From Microcoleus sp. AS-A8 (GTDB lineage Bacteria; Cyanobacteriota; Cyanobacteriia; Cyanobacteriales; Coleofasciculaceae), in contig JAMPKV010000002.1 of assembly GCA_039962225.1 (NCBI GenBank), positions 124,001 to 188,000 of the forward strand: DNA of 64,000 nt, given 5' to 3'. Positions 54,502 through 64,000 of the stretch are shown here, piece after piece. A program made the position numbers and the translations under genes. Below the pieces are notes generated by a model that ran no database searches, was not told where the DNA came from, and saw nothing but the letters and a program-made list of their open reading frames with translations. Position 1 is the first letter of the stretch; each line of letters starts with the position of its first letter.

Positions 54502-55005
54502 GTGCCAAACAGGGAAAAAATCGTTACTATCTCCCAAGAACCGTTACCAGTCATCGGCTGGCGGGAACAACTGGCGTTGCCTGAACTGGGAATTCCAGAA
54601 GTCAAAGCGAAAATTGACACCGGGGCACGCTCGTCTGCCTTACATGTTTTTGATCTCGAAGCATTCCAACAGGATGGGAGAATGAGGGTTCGCTTCAAAG
54701 TGCATCCCTATCAACGGGACACTCATCGAACCGTACTCGCCCAAGCTGAACTGATAGACCAGCGAGAGGTTCGCAATTCGGGTGGTTATACCCAGTTACG
54801 ACCTGTGATCCAAACCCTTGTCGAACTCGGTGAGTTCGCTTTTCCCATTGAACTGACTCTAACCAATCGGGATAAGATGAGTTTTCGGATGTTGCTGGGG
54901 CGTCAGGCCGTGCGTCAGCGCTTTCTGGTGGATGCGGGTCAGTCCTTCCTGCAAAGCCGGACTGGGAGGAAAACACGCCAACAGGCTGAAGAAAAATCTT
55001 TATGA
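54502..55005 (+). CDS. RimK-associated ATP-dependent zinc protease family protein
   Basis: 167 residues with GTG start. The conserved N-terminal block [17 protein letters not shown] holds the aspartic-protease-like DTGA motif and is characteristic of the RimB/LysX-associated family (PF05618). In Pseudomonas, RimB cleaves glutamate chains added by RimK. It overlaps rimK by four bases (ATGA), so translation is coupled. Confidence 0.88.
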   Translation: MPNREKIVTISQEPLPVIGWREQLALPELGIPEVKAKIDTGARSSALHVFDLEAFQQDGRMRVRFKVHPYQRDTHRTVLAQAELIDQREVRNSGGYTQLRPVIQTLVELGEFAFPIELTLTNRDKMSFRMLLGRQAVRQRFLVDAGQSFLQSRTGRKTRQQAEEKSL

Positions 55006-55928
55006 AGATAGCCATATTATCACAGGATGCTTCGCTTTATTCCACTCGACGCCTCAAGGAAGCTGGGGAAGCACGGGGACACGAGATGCGGGTGATTGAT
55101 TACCTGCGCTGCTACATGAACATTACTTCCCATAAACCGACTGTGATGTATCAAGGAAAACCGTTGGAAAACTTTGATGCGATTATTCCCCGCATTGGAG
55201 CGTCAAAGACATTCTACGGTACGGCGGTGGTGCGGCAGTTTGAAGTGATGGGTGTCTTCACGGCTAACGAATCTCAAGCCATTTCCCGTTCTCGTGATAA
55301 GCTGCGCTGTCTCCAGATTCTCTCCCGTGAAGGAATTGGTTTACCTGTCACTGGCTTTGCCCATTCAACCCAAGATATTGATGGCTTAATTGATATTGTG
55401 GGTGGAACTCCCCTAGTAATTAAATTGCTAGAGGGAACTCAAGGAATTGGTGTAGTGTTGGCGGAAACTCATCAAGCTGCCAAGTCGGTGATAGAAGCCT
55501 TTCGCGACCTCGACGCGAATATTCTGGTGCAGGAGTTTATTAAAGAAGCCGAAGGCATGGATATTCGCTGTTTCGTGATTGACAACAAGGTTGTTGCGTC
55601 GATGAAACGGCAGGGGGCACCGGGGGAATTTCGCTCGAACTTGCACCGAGGCGGAACAGCTGAACCCATGAAGTTGACACCGGAGGAGCGCAGCACCGCT
55701 GCCCGAGCCGCCAAAGCGATGGGACTGAGAGTTGCAGGGGTAGATTTGCTGCGCTCCAATCATGGCCCAGTGGTGATGGAGGTGAATTCTTCACCGGGAC
55801 TGGAAGGCATTGAGCAATCGACTGAGGTGGATGTGGCGGGAAAGATTATTGAATATTTAGAAAAAAATGCTGCCAATGGAAAAATCCGCGATAGCGCTTC
55901 GCGTAAAGCCGATCGCATCCAATATTAA
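55002..55928 (+). CDS. rimK: RimK family alpha-L-glutamate ligase
   Basis: 308 residues of the ATP-grasp family. [20 protein letters not shown] (near 136-155), [17 protein letters not shown] (near 188) and [14 protein letters not shown] (near 260) are the ATP-grasp elements. RimK adds glutamates to ribosomal protein S6 in E. coli. In cyanobacteria the substrate may be different. Confidence 0.93.
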   Translation: MKIAILSQDASLYSTRRLKEAGEARGHEMRVIDYLRCYMNITSHKPTVMYQGKPLENFDAIIPRIGASKTFYGTAVVRQFEVMGVFTANESQAISRSRDKLRCLQILSREGIGLPVTGFAHSTQDIDGLIDIVGGTPLVIKLLEGTQGIGVVLAETHQAAKSVIEAFRDLDANILVQEFIKEAEGMDIRCFVIDNKVVASMKRQGAPGEFRSNLHRGGTAEPMKLTPEERSTAARAAKAMGLRVAGVDLLRSNHGPVVMEVNSSPGLEGIEQSTEVDVAGKIIEYLEKNAANGKIRDSASRKADRIQY

Positions 55929-56245
55929 CCAGTAATTCCGGAAATAGTGATAAGGGGCTGAAAAAAGAGATCTAGAACACCAGTTCAGTTATCAAAAGCC
56001 TTACCCCAACTTTTTCTTCAAGCTTCACTTCCCACTTTCTCCTGCTCTGTTTTAAGAAGAGGAGGAATCAGGAAGGAATTTGTTAGTTGCAAGGGGAGCA
56101 ACACGATACCTGTCTTCTTCCTGCCGATATAGGGGAGAAGTAAAGCGAAACGGTTGTTTCACGATAGGAGTTAAGGAAGCGGTGAGCAGAGCGGGGACTG
56201 AATCGATGTTCTAAATGTAAGGGTATTCTGGCAGGGAGAAGTCCG
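55929..56245. other. Spacer before the Ser/Thr kinase gene
   Basis: No gene seen in 317 bases. GGGAGAAG just before the TTG at 56246 is the ribosome site that fixes that start. Confidence 0.5.
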
Positions 56246-58270
56246 TTGAACACTGAGACAAACCAGCCTGTTTTGGGAAAGTTTCTAAACGGGCGTTACA
56301 AAATTGTTCAAGTTCTGAGTATGGGAGATTTTGGGCACACCTATGTTGCCGAAGATTCCTGGCTCAGCGGTACGCCTCAATGTGTGGTTAAGTTCTTTCA
56401 ACCCCAAGGTCACCATCCTAAACGATGGGAAATTTGTAAGCGTCGATTCACTAGCGATGCAGAAGCGATCAGAAAACTGGGTACCCATGACCAGCTTCCG
56501 CAATTCTTAGATGCCTTTGAAGACGAACAGGGATTCTACTTGGTGCGAGAACTGATTGTGGGAGAAGCACTGAGTGTAGAACTGCCTCTTGATCTATATG
56601 ATAACAAACGCTGGAGTGAAGTTCAGTGTATTGAACTCTTAGAGGACGTTTTGGGTCTTTTGGAATTTGTTCATCGCCAGGGAATCATTCACGGCGACAT
56701 CAAACCCAGCAACCTGATCAGACGTCTGTGTGATGGCAAGCTGGTTTTAATTGACTTTGGCGTTGCTCACTCTATTCCTCAGAGTCCAGTCCAGCCACAA
56801 ATTGTTGCAGTTCAGCCCGCTCTCGCTCCTGTGGCGATTCCTCCCTTAGGCTACATCCCAGCAGAGCAATTTAGTGGTCAACTGTGCCCTAGCAGCGACC
56901 TTTATGCCGTGGGTATGATTGCGATTCAGGCAGTCACAGGGCTAGATCCCCTGCAATTACCCATCAATCCTAGTAGTGGTCAGATCCACTGGCAAAAGCA
57001 AGCCGCCATCAGTGACGCTCTAGCGTGCGTGCTCAACAGCATGGTGCGCTATGACTTCAAGTCTCGCTATCAGTCTGCCACAGATGCCCGAGCAATACTC
57101 AAGACTCTGGTGATAGAGAGTCCAAAGAGTCAGGAGCAAGAAGCAAAAACTCAGGAGTTATCGGACTCATCAGGTTCTGAGTCGGTTTCCGGTTTAGCAG
57201 AAGCGGACGATTTGGCGCTGTGTTTTCATAGTGTTTCCCGGTTACCCCAAAGCCATTTTTCCCCATCTTCTCTGGAGCAACATCAGCCAGCAAGTGAACA
57301 GGCAAAAGAAGAGGATGAAGGGAGTAACATTAGCCCAAGATGGGAGTATGCGCGTGAAATAGCGATCGCCTGCTGTCCTAAACTACCGCCCATTATGACC
57401 GGAATAGGAGCTGGGCTAGCCACCTCTAATGCTTTAGCCATCTCGTTTGGGCTTTATTCGCTACTGCATACGGCTCCGTCTAATCCCGCACTCGATATTT
57501 TAGAAAGAGCGACACAAGAATATCAAGCCGGGAATTTTGACGAAGCCCTGACTTTAGCCAAATCAATTCCGACTGATAGTTCCGTTTATCAAGAGTCGGT
57601 GGCTACTGTCCAAGAGTGGCGCTCCCAATGGAACAAGGCAGCGACTCAATTCAAAGTAGTGGAACAAGCCTTGGAGGAGGGACGCTGGCGAGATGTACTC
57701 GAAGAAGCTCGCAAAGCTCCCGAAATTGCCTATTGGCAATACAAGTTTGACCTTTTGGTTGAACAAGCCAAACCTGAAGTGGAGGCAGAAGCCCAACATT
57801 TATTAAAACAAGCTTACCAACTCGCCGCCCAAAAAGACTTCACAGGGGCGATTACCCTGATCAAACAAATTCCTCCAGAGACTGATACAGGCAGCAAGAT
57901 TCAACCGAAGCTCAAGGAATATACCCAAAAACAACAGATTAAGGCAGAACGGTTATTACAACAAGCTTATCAACAGGCATCCCGAAGAGACTTCAAAACC
58001 GCCTTGAAATATTTATCACAAATCTCAGAAGAAACACCGAGCTATGAGACGGCTCAAGCCAAGATGGTTGAGTATTCTCGCAAGCAGAATTTCCAGGAAG
58101 AAGTTGAGCGGCAAGTTCAATTAACCGCTCAGTTTCCCAAATTAGAAATGAAGCTCACAAAGTTACCTCAATCTTCTAAATCCTCGAAGGTGTCTTCTCA
58201 CCTTAACCCTGGGAATCAGTTTAAAGAGGTGGCTCCTAAACCTGTTCTCACTAAGCCTGTGCGTCGATAG
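56246..58270 (+). CDS. Transmembrane Ser/Thr protein kinase with TPR-like C-terminus
   Basis: 674 residues with TTG start set by GGGAGAAG. Kinase domain at about 17-285: glycine loop SMGDFGHTYV, K49 in VVKFF, HGDIKPSN with catalytic D151 and glycine in place of the usual arginine (a non-RD kinase), and IDFGVAH as the DFG motif. One membrane helix lies near 384-405. After it the extracytoplasmic part is a chain of helical repeats (ATQEYQAGNFDEAL, QAYQLAAQKDFTGAI, QAYQQASRRDFKTAL), which look like TPRs. Substrate not known. Confidence 0.9.
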   Translation: MNTETNQPVLGKFLNGRYKIVQVLSMGDFGHTYVAEDSWLSGTPQCVVKFFQPQGHHPKRWEICKRRFTSDAEAIRKLGTHDQLPQFLDAFEDEQGFYLVRELIVGEALSVELPLDLYDNKRWSEVQCIELLEDVLGLLEFVHRQGIIHGDIKPSNLIRRLCDGKLVLIDFGVAHSIPQSPVQPQIVAVQPALAPVAIPPLGYIPAEQFSGQLCPSSDLYAVGMIAIQAVTGLDPLQLPINPSSGQIHWQKQAAISDALACVLNSMVRYDFKSRYQSATDARAILKTLVIESPKSQEQEAKTQELSDSSGSESVSGLAEADDLALCFHSVSRLPQSHFSPSSLEQHQPASEQAKEEDEGSNISPRWEYAREIAIACCPKLPPIMTGIGAGLATSNALAISFGLYSLLHTAPSNPALDILERATQEYQAGNFDEALTLAKSIPTDSSVYQESVATVQEWRSQWNKAATQFKVVEQALEEGRWRDVLEEARKAPEIAYWQYKFDLLVEQAKPEVEAEAQHLLKQAYQLAAQKDFTGAITLIKQIPPETDTGSKIQPKLKEYTQKQQIKAERLLQQAYQQASRRDFKTALKYLSQISEETPSYETAQAKMVEYSRKQNFQEEVERQVQLTAQFPKLEMKLTKLPQSSKSSKVSSHLNPGNQFKEVAPKPVLTKPVRR

Positions 58271-58569
58271 TAGACCTCTTGCATAAATGTTTGAAACCCC
58301 TCCCCGCATCGGGGAGGGGCTTTTTGAGTGCCCTAACCTTTGTAGGAAGGGAGAGTCCATATGAGGATCTGGGGAGTGAGGTTTTGCGAGTGAAAAGTTT
58401 GGGGATTCCCCTAAGTTTGGGGAGTTCCCCCAACTGCTGATCTTTGATTTTCAGGGAGTTCCAGACTCCGTAATCGGCTGATAGCTTGAGGTGGTTTCCC
58501 CCAAATATTCTAATTTCAGTAGCTCAAGCCCCGCTCAAAGCTACGGCTGATACCACACAGGAGTCACTC
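58271..58569. other. Spacer with terminator
   Basis: A terminator follows the kinase gene. The start of the spacer has TAGACCTCTTGCATAAAT (from about 58272), which is also near 39854 in a similar form, so a short dispersed repeat is likely. Confidence 0.5.
58296..58325 (+). terminator. Rho-independent terminator of the kinase gene
   Basis: GC-rich 9-bp stem (CCCCTCCCC/GGGGAGGGG) with a 5-nt loop, then a C and TTTTT. Confidence 0.9.
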
Positions 58570-58797
58570 ATGCGCGAGCAGTATTTGGCAGTTTTGACCA
58601 CCATGATTTTAACCACAGGATTGAACTTGCCTGTAAGCACTACTCATTCCGCCCAATTTAGGCTGACTTCGATGTTCAAAACAGTTGTAGCGCAACAGAA
58701 TGTATCTAGCTTAAGCCCTCAACTAGAAGCTGAGACATCTCCAGTGGATCGAGGCGCACCAAGCGATCGCAAAGGAGGAGCCACCCATGTGATTTAA
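58570..58797 (+). CDS. Short exported protein, DUF928 N-terminus-like stub
   Basis: 75 residues from the ATG at 58570. A signal-like N-terminus (AVLTTMILTTGLNL) is followed by a polar section ending DRGAPSDRKGGATH. That block resembles the first conserved motif of DUF928 proteins, after which the frame stops. It may be a truncated DUF928 gene or a small exported protein in its own right. Confidence 0.45.
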   Translation: MREQYLAVLTTMILTTGLNLPVSTTHSAQFRLTSMFKTVVAQQNVSSLSPQLEAETSPVDRGAPSDRKGGATHVI

Positions 58798-58981
58798 TGA
58801 TCTGTGCAGTAACCAGAAGAAGCACAATCTTTGAGTTTGAAGGTTGAATTATAAGTTTTCATGGAATAACAACTATGGTCTATCCGAAAAAAATGAAGCC
58901 TTTTCGGGCTTGGGTGAGGAAACAACTCGGAATTTTGAGTTTTAGCGAACAGACTTTAACAACCTCGGTACAAAGTTCAAC

Positions 58982-60862
58982 TTACCGCATCGGAATATCT
59001 TGCCAATCGTAGGTGTCCGAATCAATCCCTAAAGCCTCGAACAGTTTTAGCAAATTGCGACCTGTATATCCCACCGTTATTGCTGATTTGCCTCTGAGCA
59101 ACGGTAAAATTTCACTGAGTTCCTCCGCGATCAGGCTATCATCACATCGAAACATTTGTAGTAGACCATTCCTCAGTCGTGTCAACATCTGGGTAGAAGC
59201 GATGGGTCGAGCGCCCCTACCATCTGGATTACTGGGCGCATTAGGCTTAATGAGTGAATGGTTTCTCAAAAGCTTGAATGGCTCAATATCGTGCGTCTCA
59301 AGTACAGCCTCAATCTCATTGACGGCTTGTTCAATGAATTCCTCGATCGCATATTTCATCACCAGTGGCTGCAAGGTGAACAATGTCTCACCCCCTTCTG
59401 CCATTTTCTCCATGGGCGCAGGTGTAACCTTTTCAATGAGAGAGCGCCGCTCCAAAGATGCTAATGCCTCCAGTAATCGGGATTGAGACGGAGGTAACAG
59501 CAAATTTGCTCGTAATCTAGACAATGAAATGGGTTCGCGTTCAATTGCCAACCAATACACTACCTCTTTTTCCAACTCCGAAAGACGGTTGACTTGTTGC
59601 TTGAGCAGTGTCCGCAGGCGATCGCTCAACACTAAAGTATTTTGCTGTAAAAAGTAGGAGATATTACCATTGCAAATCTCCTGAATCATGGTGATAATCA
59701 CTTTCAAAGCTAAAGGATTACCACCATAAAGATGAATTAATTGGATTAGCCCATTCTCTGAGCCAGAAAAACCTTTTTCCCTAAAAATATCGATGGCGTC
59801 CTTAGCCTGTAAACCCCACAGTAGGTGGGAATGGACGGGCAGGGTTTCACCCTCCAATGCCGTAATTTCTCCAGGTTTCTCGCGACTGGTTAGCAGGATA
59901 CAACTTTGATGACGTTCGCCACCAACTCGCCGTAGTAACTCCCCATAACCCTCATATCTCTCCTGATATTGTCCGAACTGAGGACAACTCTGCCCTTCGT
60001 GACTCGACAGAATTACCTCTACCTCATCTAAAATCACGAGACAACGGCGCTGTCGCAGGTGATGAAGGAGCTGAGATATCCCTTGGTGAACATCGTCAGA
60101 GGACAGGGTTTCTTTGCCCTGGGAGAGGGATTGCAGCAAGCTCTCTAATAGGGTTTGAATCGGTGGTGCTGACTTGAGACTGCGCCAGACGACGCACTCA
60201 AACTCCTCCTGAATTTGTTCTACCAACATCACCGCCAGTGTGGTTTTACCAATTCCCCCGATACCCAATAGGGCGATTAGTTTGCAACGCTCATGCACAA
60301 TCCATCGCTCTAACTGGTGAAGTTCTTCCGTGCGTCCATAGAAACTGGAAACTTCTGGCGCTTCTCCCCAATCAATTTGATTTTGGATTTTAGATTTTAG
60401 CTCTTGGATGGGTGGTGTACTCTCGCGAAAGTCTGCTTTTGTGTTGTCGCGTTCTTCACCAATCGGCTTTTGCAGCCGACGACGCTCCCACTCCACATCC
60501 AACCGCTTTAAATTGGCTTGTTGATCCTGCCGTCCATACCAAAGCTTCAAGGTGAAATGCCAGTCATCTGCCCCCTGCGTCTTGAGCCGATTGTCCTCCA
60601 AAATCCCCAAAAAATCCTCAAGGCGATGCAGCGCTTCCTTGATTTGTTCACTATTTAACTTACCGCCAGGTGGCGCTAGGGCTGTTAACTCTTGCAAAAA
60701 TCTGATTTTTGTCTTGACAATCAGACGTTTTTCTGAATTCCAGTTGCTCTGGATCTTGAGTCGCTCAGCATCCTCCAATTCGTGATTGGCATAAGCCAGG
60801 AGTGCCTCCAAAAGGCGTTTAGTGCGCTGTTTAGCTTGAGGGCCATAATTCGGTCTCGCCAT
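58982..60862 (-). CDS. NB-ARC STAND ATPase lacking C-terminal sensor repeats
   Basis: 626 residues. The N-terminus (YGPQAKQRTKRLLEALLAYA) is the helical domain found on many cyanobacterial NB-ARC proteins. Walker A GIGGIGKT is at 200-207, Walker B LVILDE at 275-280 and sensor LLTSRE at 323-328. A winged-helix part follows. The last block (LLRGKSAITVGYTGRNLLKL) normally leads into WD40 or pentapeptide repeats, but the frame stops at YDWQDIPMR with no repeats. The downstream 100 bases do not encode repeats either. Confidence 0.85.
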   Translation of the reverse strand: MARPNYGPQAKQRTKRLLEALLAYANHELEDAERLKIQSNWNSEKRLIVKTKIRFLQELTALAPPGGKLNSEQIKEALHRLEDFLGILEDNRLKTQGADDWHFTLKLWYGRQDQQANLKRLDVEWERRRLQKPIGEERDNTKADFRESTPPIQELKSKIQNQIDWGEAPEVSSFYGRTEELHQLERWIVHERCKLIALLGIGGIGKTTLAVMLVEQIQEEFECVVWRSLKSAPPIQTLLESLLQSLSQGKETLSSDDVHQGISQLLHHLRQRRCLVILDEVEVILSSHEGQSCPQFGQYQERYEGYGELLRRVGGERHQSCILLTSREKPGEITALEGETLPVHSHLLWGLQAKDAIDIFREKGFSGSENGLIQLIHLYGGNPLALKVIITMIQEICNGNISYFLQQNTLVLSDRLRTLLKQQVNRLSELEKEVVYWLAIEREPISLSRLRANLLLPPSQSRLLEALASLERRSLIEKVTPAPMEKMAEGGETLFTLQPLVMKYAIEEFIEQAVNEIEAVLETHDIEPFKLLRNHSLIKPNAPSNPDGRGARPIASTQMLTRLRNGLLQMFRCDDSLIAEELSEILPLLRGKSAITVGYTGRNLLKLFEALGIDSDTYDWQDIPMR

Positions 60863-60968
60863 TGATGCTGTTTAAAAAAGTTTGGGGATTCTATAAATAC
60901 GGATTTGCTATGACTCCTAGAGAAATGAGCTAATTCAATCTAACGTTAAGCGAAGAAACACTCCCTAA

Positions 60969-61964
60969 CTAATTTTTGCCGCTACCCATCAGGTACAGTA
61001 ATGCCATCCGCACAGCAACACCACTTGTTACCTGCTGGGAAATCAGACTAAACTCTGGGTCGTCCATCAAGTCAGAACTAATTTCTACCCCCCGGTTGAC
61101 GGGGCCTGGGTGGAGAATTTTAACATCGGGTTTGCAAAGCTTTAATCGCTCGCGCGTAATTCCAAAATGCTGATGGTATTCTCGTAAACTCGGCAACAGA
61201 TGTGAGGTCATGCGCTCTTTTTGCAGCCGTAAGGTCATGACAAAATCGGCATCTTTTAAGGCGGGTTCGAGTTCCCAATGCAGAAATAACTTGCGATTTT
61301 GAAGGGAAGAATCTCCGATTTGGCCTAACAATTTAGGAAGCAGCGTCGGTGGCCCCGCCAGATGCACTTCGGCCTTACTAGAAGTCAAACTCCAGATATT
61401 AGAACGGGCAACCCGTGAGTGCAAAATATCCCCGACAATCACAATCTTTTTCCCCGCTAAAAGCCCTAAGCGGGGGTATTCAAAATCAATTAGAGAGGTA
61501 ATTGTAAACAGGTCAAGCAAACCTTGGGAGGGATGTTCGTGCTGTCCGTCACCTGCGTTGAGGATGCTAACTCGGACACCCAACTGGTTCATTTCATCTG
61601 CGATCGCATGGGGTACCCCAGCTTCTCGATGGCGAATCACCATCATATCCGCTCCCATCGCCAGATAGGTCTTCGCCGTATCCAGAATGGTTTCCCCTTT
61701 GGTTAGGGAAGAAGTATTGGCTGCAAAGTTTAGCGTATCGGCAGACAGACGCCTTGCCGCCAACTCAAAACTACTGCGAGTTCTCGTTGAGGGTTCAAAG
61801 AACAGATTGGCAACCACATGACCCTGCAACGCGGGTACCTTTTTCGTTCGCGTTGAGAGTACCTCCCGAAAGCTGGCAGCCGTTTGCAAGACTGTATCAA
61901 ATTCTGCGGGCGTGAAATCAGCCAACCCAAGAACGTGGCGGCGTGTCCAAACGGTAGTAGCCAT
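60969..61964 (-). CDS. pyrB: Aspartate carbamoyltransferase catalytic subunit
   Basis: Second step of de novo pyrimidine synthesis, joining carbamoyl phosphate and aspartate. 331 residues. [12 protein letters not shown] (about 56-67) is the carbamoyl-phosphate site and [10 protein letters not shown] near 143-152 is conserved. No pyrI regulatory subunit is adjacent, as is usual in cyanobacteria. Confidence 0.96.
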   Translation of the reverse strand: MATTVWTRRHVLGLADFTPAEFDTVLQTAASFREVLSTRTKKVPALQGHVVANLFFEPSTRTRSSFELAARRLSADTLNFAANTSSLTKGETILDTAKTYLAMGADMMVIRHREAGVPHAIADEMNQLGVRVSILNAGDGQHEHPSQGLLDLFTITSLIDFEYPRLGLLAGKKIVIVGDILHSRVARSNIWSLTSSKAEVHLAGPPTLLPKLLGQIGDSSLQNRKLFLHWELEPALKDADFVMTLRLQKERMTSHLLPSLREYHQHFGITRERLKLCKPDVKILHPGPVNRGVEISSDLMDDPEFSLISQQVTSGVAVRMALLYLMGSGKN

Positions 61965-62067
61965 AGAGATGGGTTAAAACTAACTATTAGCCAACATACC
62001 GCGATCGAGGGAGTTTGATCGCGGTTCACCTGTGGGATTTCCACAAAGAGTTATAGCCTACTGCCGC

Positions 62068-63423
62068 TTAGGGGTTTAAATGCAGAACATTTAAGGAAAG
62101 CGAAATCAGTGAGAGGAAAATCATAAACCCAACGGCATCTAGCATGGTGGTGAGTAGGGGGCCGCTAATCAGTGCCGGATCGAGTTTGAGTCGTTTCATT
62201 GCCATGGGTAACAAGGTTCCTAGGGTCACAGCCACAAAGACATTCATTGCCATGACCGTTCCCGCCACTAAGGACACCCAACGTTCTTGGGGCGCGGCCC
62301 AGATTAAAGAGAGGGCAATCATGGTTAGACCTAAGGAGAGGGCGGTACCCAAACCGGCAAGAATTTCCTTGCGTAGAATCTTCAGGGTATCTTTGGGAGT
62401 CACCTCGCCCACACCGAGTCCTCGGATCGTTACCGTTAACGCTTGAATGCCCACGGTACCCCCTGTGTTGGAAAAAATAGGCATGATGACGGCTAACACA
62501 GGCACCATAGCAATCACTTTTTGAAAGGGTGCGATCACGCTGGCAGCTCCGATGTACAATCCCATCACACCCACAAGCCAGGGTAGGCGCTTGCGAATCG
62601 TGATCCAGGGAGGGGACAAGGCCGATTCATCTCCACCACTCACCCCTGCTAGTTTTTGAATATCTTCTGTTGCTTCTTCCTCCAAGATATCCACGACATC
62701 ATCAATCGTCACAATCCCCACCAAACGGTCTTCGCGGTCAACCACAGGCAATGCCAGCAAATCATAGCGCTTCATGAGTTGGGCGACTTCTTCCTGAGGC
62801 ATTTCGGTGCGGGCTTTAATCAGGCGATCGCTGGAAATATCATGGATCAGGGCATTAGGAAGCGAAAATAACAGTTGCCGTAGGGATACAACTCGAACGA
62901 GTTTGTGGTTGTCATCGGTGACGTAAGCGTAGTAAATCGTTTCCTTATCGTGGTCAGTCAGACGTATCTTATTGAGAGCTTCTCCAACCGTTAAGCCTCC
63001 CCGTAACTGCACGAATTCCGTCGTCATCACACGTCCGGCAGTGCCTTCGGCATAGCCTAAAATCATCGCCGTTGCCTGACGTTCAGTGGCACTGAGTCGT
63101 TGCAAAAGCCGCTTAACCACCCCAGCCGGTAATTCATCAAACAATTCTGCCCGGTCATCGGGACTCATCGCCTCGACAATCTGAAAAACCTGGGTATCGT
63201 GTAGGGCACCAATCAGTTCTTCTTGAATGTCCGGCGGTAAATATTCAAAGACACTGATCGCTTGATCTTTCTGGAGAATGCGAAAGGCGATCGCTCTGCG
63301 TTCCGGAGATAAATCGGAAATAAATTCTCCTACATCTACCGCCGGCAAGCGATTCAGTGCAGATTTGAGCTGGTTTAAATCGGCAACATCAAAGAGTGTA
63401 TTGCGAACATCTTGAGTAAGCAT
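62068..63423 (-). CDS. mgtE: Magnesium transporter MgtE
   Basis: 451 residues from the ATG at 63423, preceded by AGGAGG. A longer frame to 63471 has no such site. The N-domain (about 1-125) and two CBS domains (about 130-250) precede five membrane helices (about 275-450). The block NTGGTVGIQALTVTIRGL is the pore signature. The CBS pair senses magnesium. Expected in the plasma membrane. Confidence 0.95.
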   Translation of the reverse strand: MLTQDVRNTLFDVADLNQLKSALNRLPAVDVGEFISDLSPERRAIAFRILQKDQAISVFEYLPPDIQEELIGALHDTQVFQIVEAMSPDDRAELFDELPAGVVKRLLQRLSATERQATAMILGYAEGTAGRVMTTEFVQLRGGLTVGEALNKIRLTDHDKETIYYAYVTDDNHKLVRVVSLRQLLFSLPNALIHDISSDRLIKARTEMPQEEVAQLMKRYDLLALPVVDREDRLVGIVTIDDVVDILEEEATEDIQKLAGVSGGDESALSPPWITIRKRLPWLVGVMGLYIGAASVIAPFQKVIAMVPVLAVIMPIFSNTGGTVGIQALTVTIRGLGVGEVTPKDTLKILRKEILAGLGTALSLGLTMIALSLIWAAPQERWVSLVAGTVMAMNVFVAVTLGTLLPMAMKRLKLDPALISGPLLTTMLDAVGFMIFLSLISLSLNVLHLNP

Positions 63424-64000
63424 AAAACCTCCTAATTCTCCCTTGTGCAGGAGAGAAGGCTCATCCAGCACTCAGGCGATTACTACTGTTAGAAAATGGA
63501 CTTCGATCCATAGAATCGATAAAATTTAAGGCTGGCAATTGCCATAATTACCAGTAGGCAGCTCGTCCAGATAAGGTTCGCAATGGAGGAATTAAGCAGT
63601 CAATCATTCGGTACATTTTTAGTTACTTTAAGCTATTGATTGAAAATAGATCCGCAGTCATCAACGATGTTAACGTGAACCCGTTAAATAGTACATACCA
63701 CAAGGTTTCTAACATCATCAGGACGATAGAACCAATTTGTAATCTTTCGTCAATCTGAGTAAGAGTGAGAAGCAATACAGGTAACAAAATTCCTCCTTAA
63801 TTTGACATAAACAAACGTCATCGAGTGAACCCTTTGTTGTCTGAATTACTTCCGGGGGACAATCATCAAAGTTTTGATTGGTCTAATCTTCGGTGAGCGA
63901 ATCAAACAGCGCTCGCCCCATTCGTTTACACCACGGATGCTCTCATGTGGAAAGATAGAGGAATCAGGAAATAGCCAGAATAAAACACTGCACCTTTTAA
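63424..64000. other. Spacer upstream of mgtE
   Basis: No gene seen. It should contain the mgtE promoter and leader. No magnesium riboswitch was recognised. A gene may start beyond the window. Confidence 0.45.

Noticed and set aside
58875-59012. 45-aa open frame MVYPKKMKPFRAW
   Set aside because: It overlaps the end of the NB-ARC gene on the other strand and lacks support.

Overview
The window is a stretch of chromosome from a filamentous-type cyanobacterium. Oxygenic photosynthesis genes place it there: phosphoribulokinase, a ferredoxin-NADP+ reductase with the phycobilisome-linker N-terminal domain, an FtsH2-like thylakoid protease and an F-DVR/BciB-type divinyl reductase. The octamer GCGATCGC (HIP1) is scattered through genes and spacers, and many proteins are typical of large-genome cyanobacteria (TPS exoprotein, CHAT-TPR, DUF928, CHASE2-cyclase, STAND ATPases, eukaryotic-type Ser/Thr kinase). 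The genus cannot be fixed from sequence alone.

Layout. 0.7-7.6 kb: mnmG, an envelope protein with a proline/arginine repeat, and a large two-partner-secretion exoprotein. 7.9-10.7 kb: a two-gene module, a small hydrophobic helical protein followed by an nSTAND1 ATPase with pentapeptide repeats. The two share a short glycine/glutamine motif at the facing ends, as expected of bacterial amyloid-signalling immune or cell-death pairs. This is the best candidate for an exciting system. A subtilase lies tail to tail with it. 13-20.5 kb: CHAT-TPR protein, a five-copy 20-bp array, DUF928 protein, CHASE2-PAS-PAS-cyclase and a coiled-coil protein. 20.7-28.1 kb: housekeeping, with divergent prk and petH, then ftsH and a CapA-like protein. 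28.5-32.8 kb: HD-like protein, pentapeptide membrane protein, phosphodiester-glycosidase-like protein and an exported hydrolase.

The segment from about 33.6 to 51 kb is a duplicated and decaying accessory region. It holds a HAD phosphatase plus a dead partial copy, a hemerythrin protein, two copies of a 131-aa membrane protein, three Crp-like regulators (one truncated), tandem MFS transporters plus a third C-terminal fragment, and a broken class III polyhydroxyalkanoate locus (phaE kept, phaC cut to its N-terminal third, an SDR plus a dead SDR tail). A KAP-family NTPase and an RsbQ/KAI2-type hydrolase with a complete S96-D219-H247 triad complete it.

From 51.4 kb on there is a bacterial protein resembling the eukaryotic PARP co-factor HPF1, the F-DVR-like chlorophyll enzyme, a rimK pair with its associated protease, a non-RD Ser/Thr kinase, an NB-ARC STAND protein without its sensor repeats, pyrB and mgtE. 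No rRNA, tRNA, CRISPR array or intact transposase was recognised. Several track-independent starts (petH, ftsH, mgtE, KAP, hemerythrin and others) were moved to downstream ATGs on ribosome-binding-site or family-length grounds, and are stated per entry.
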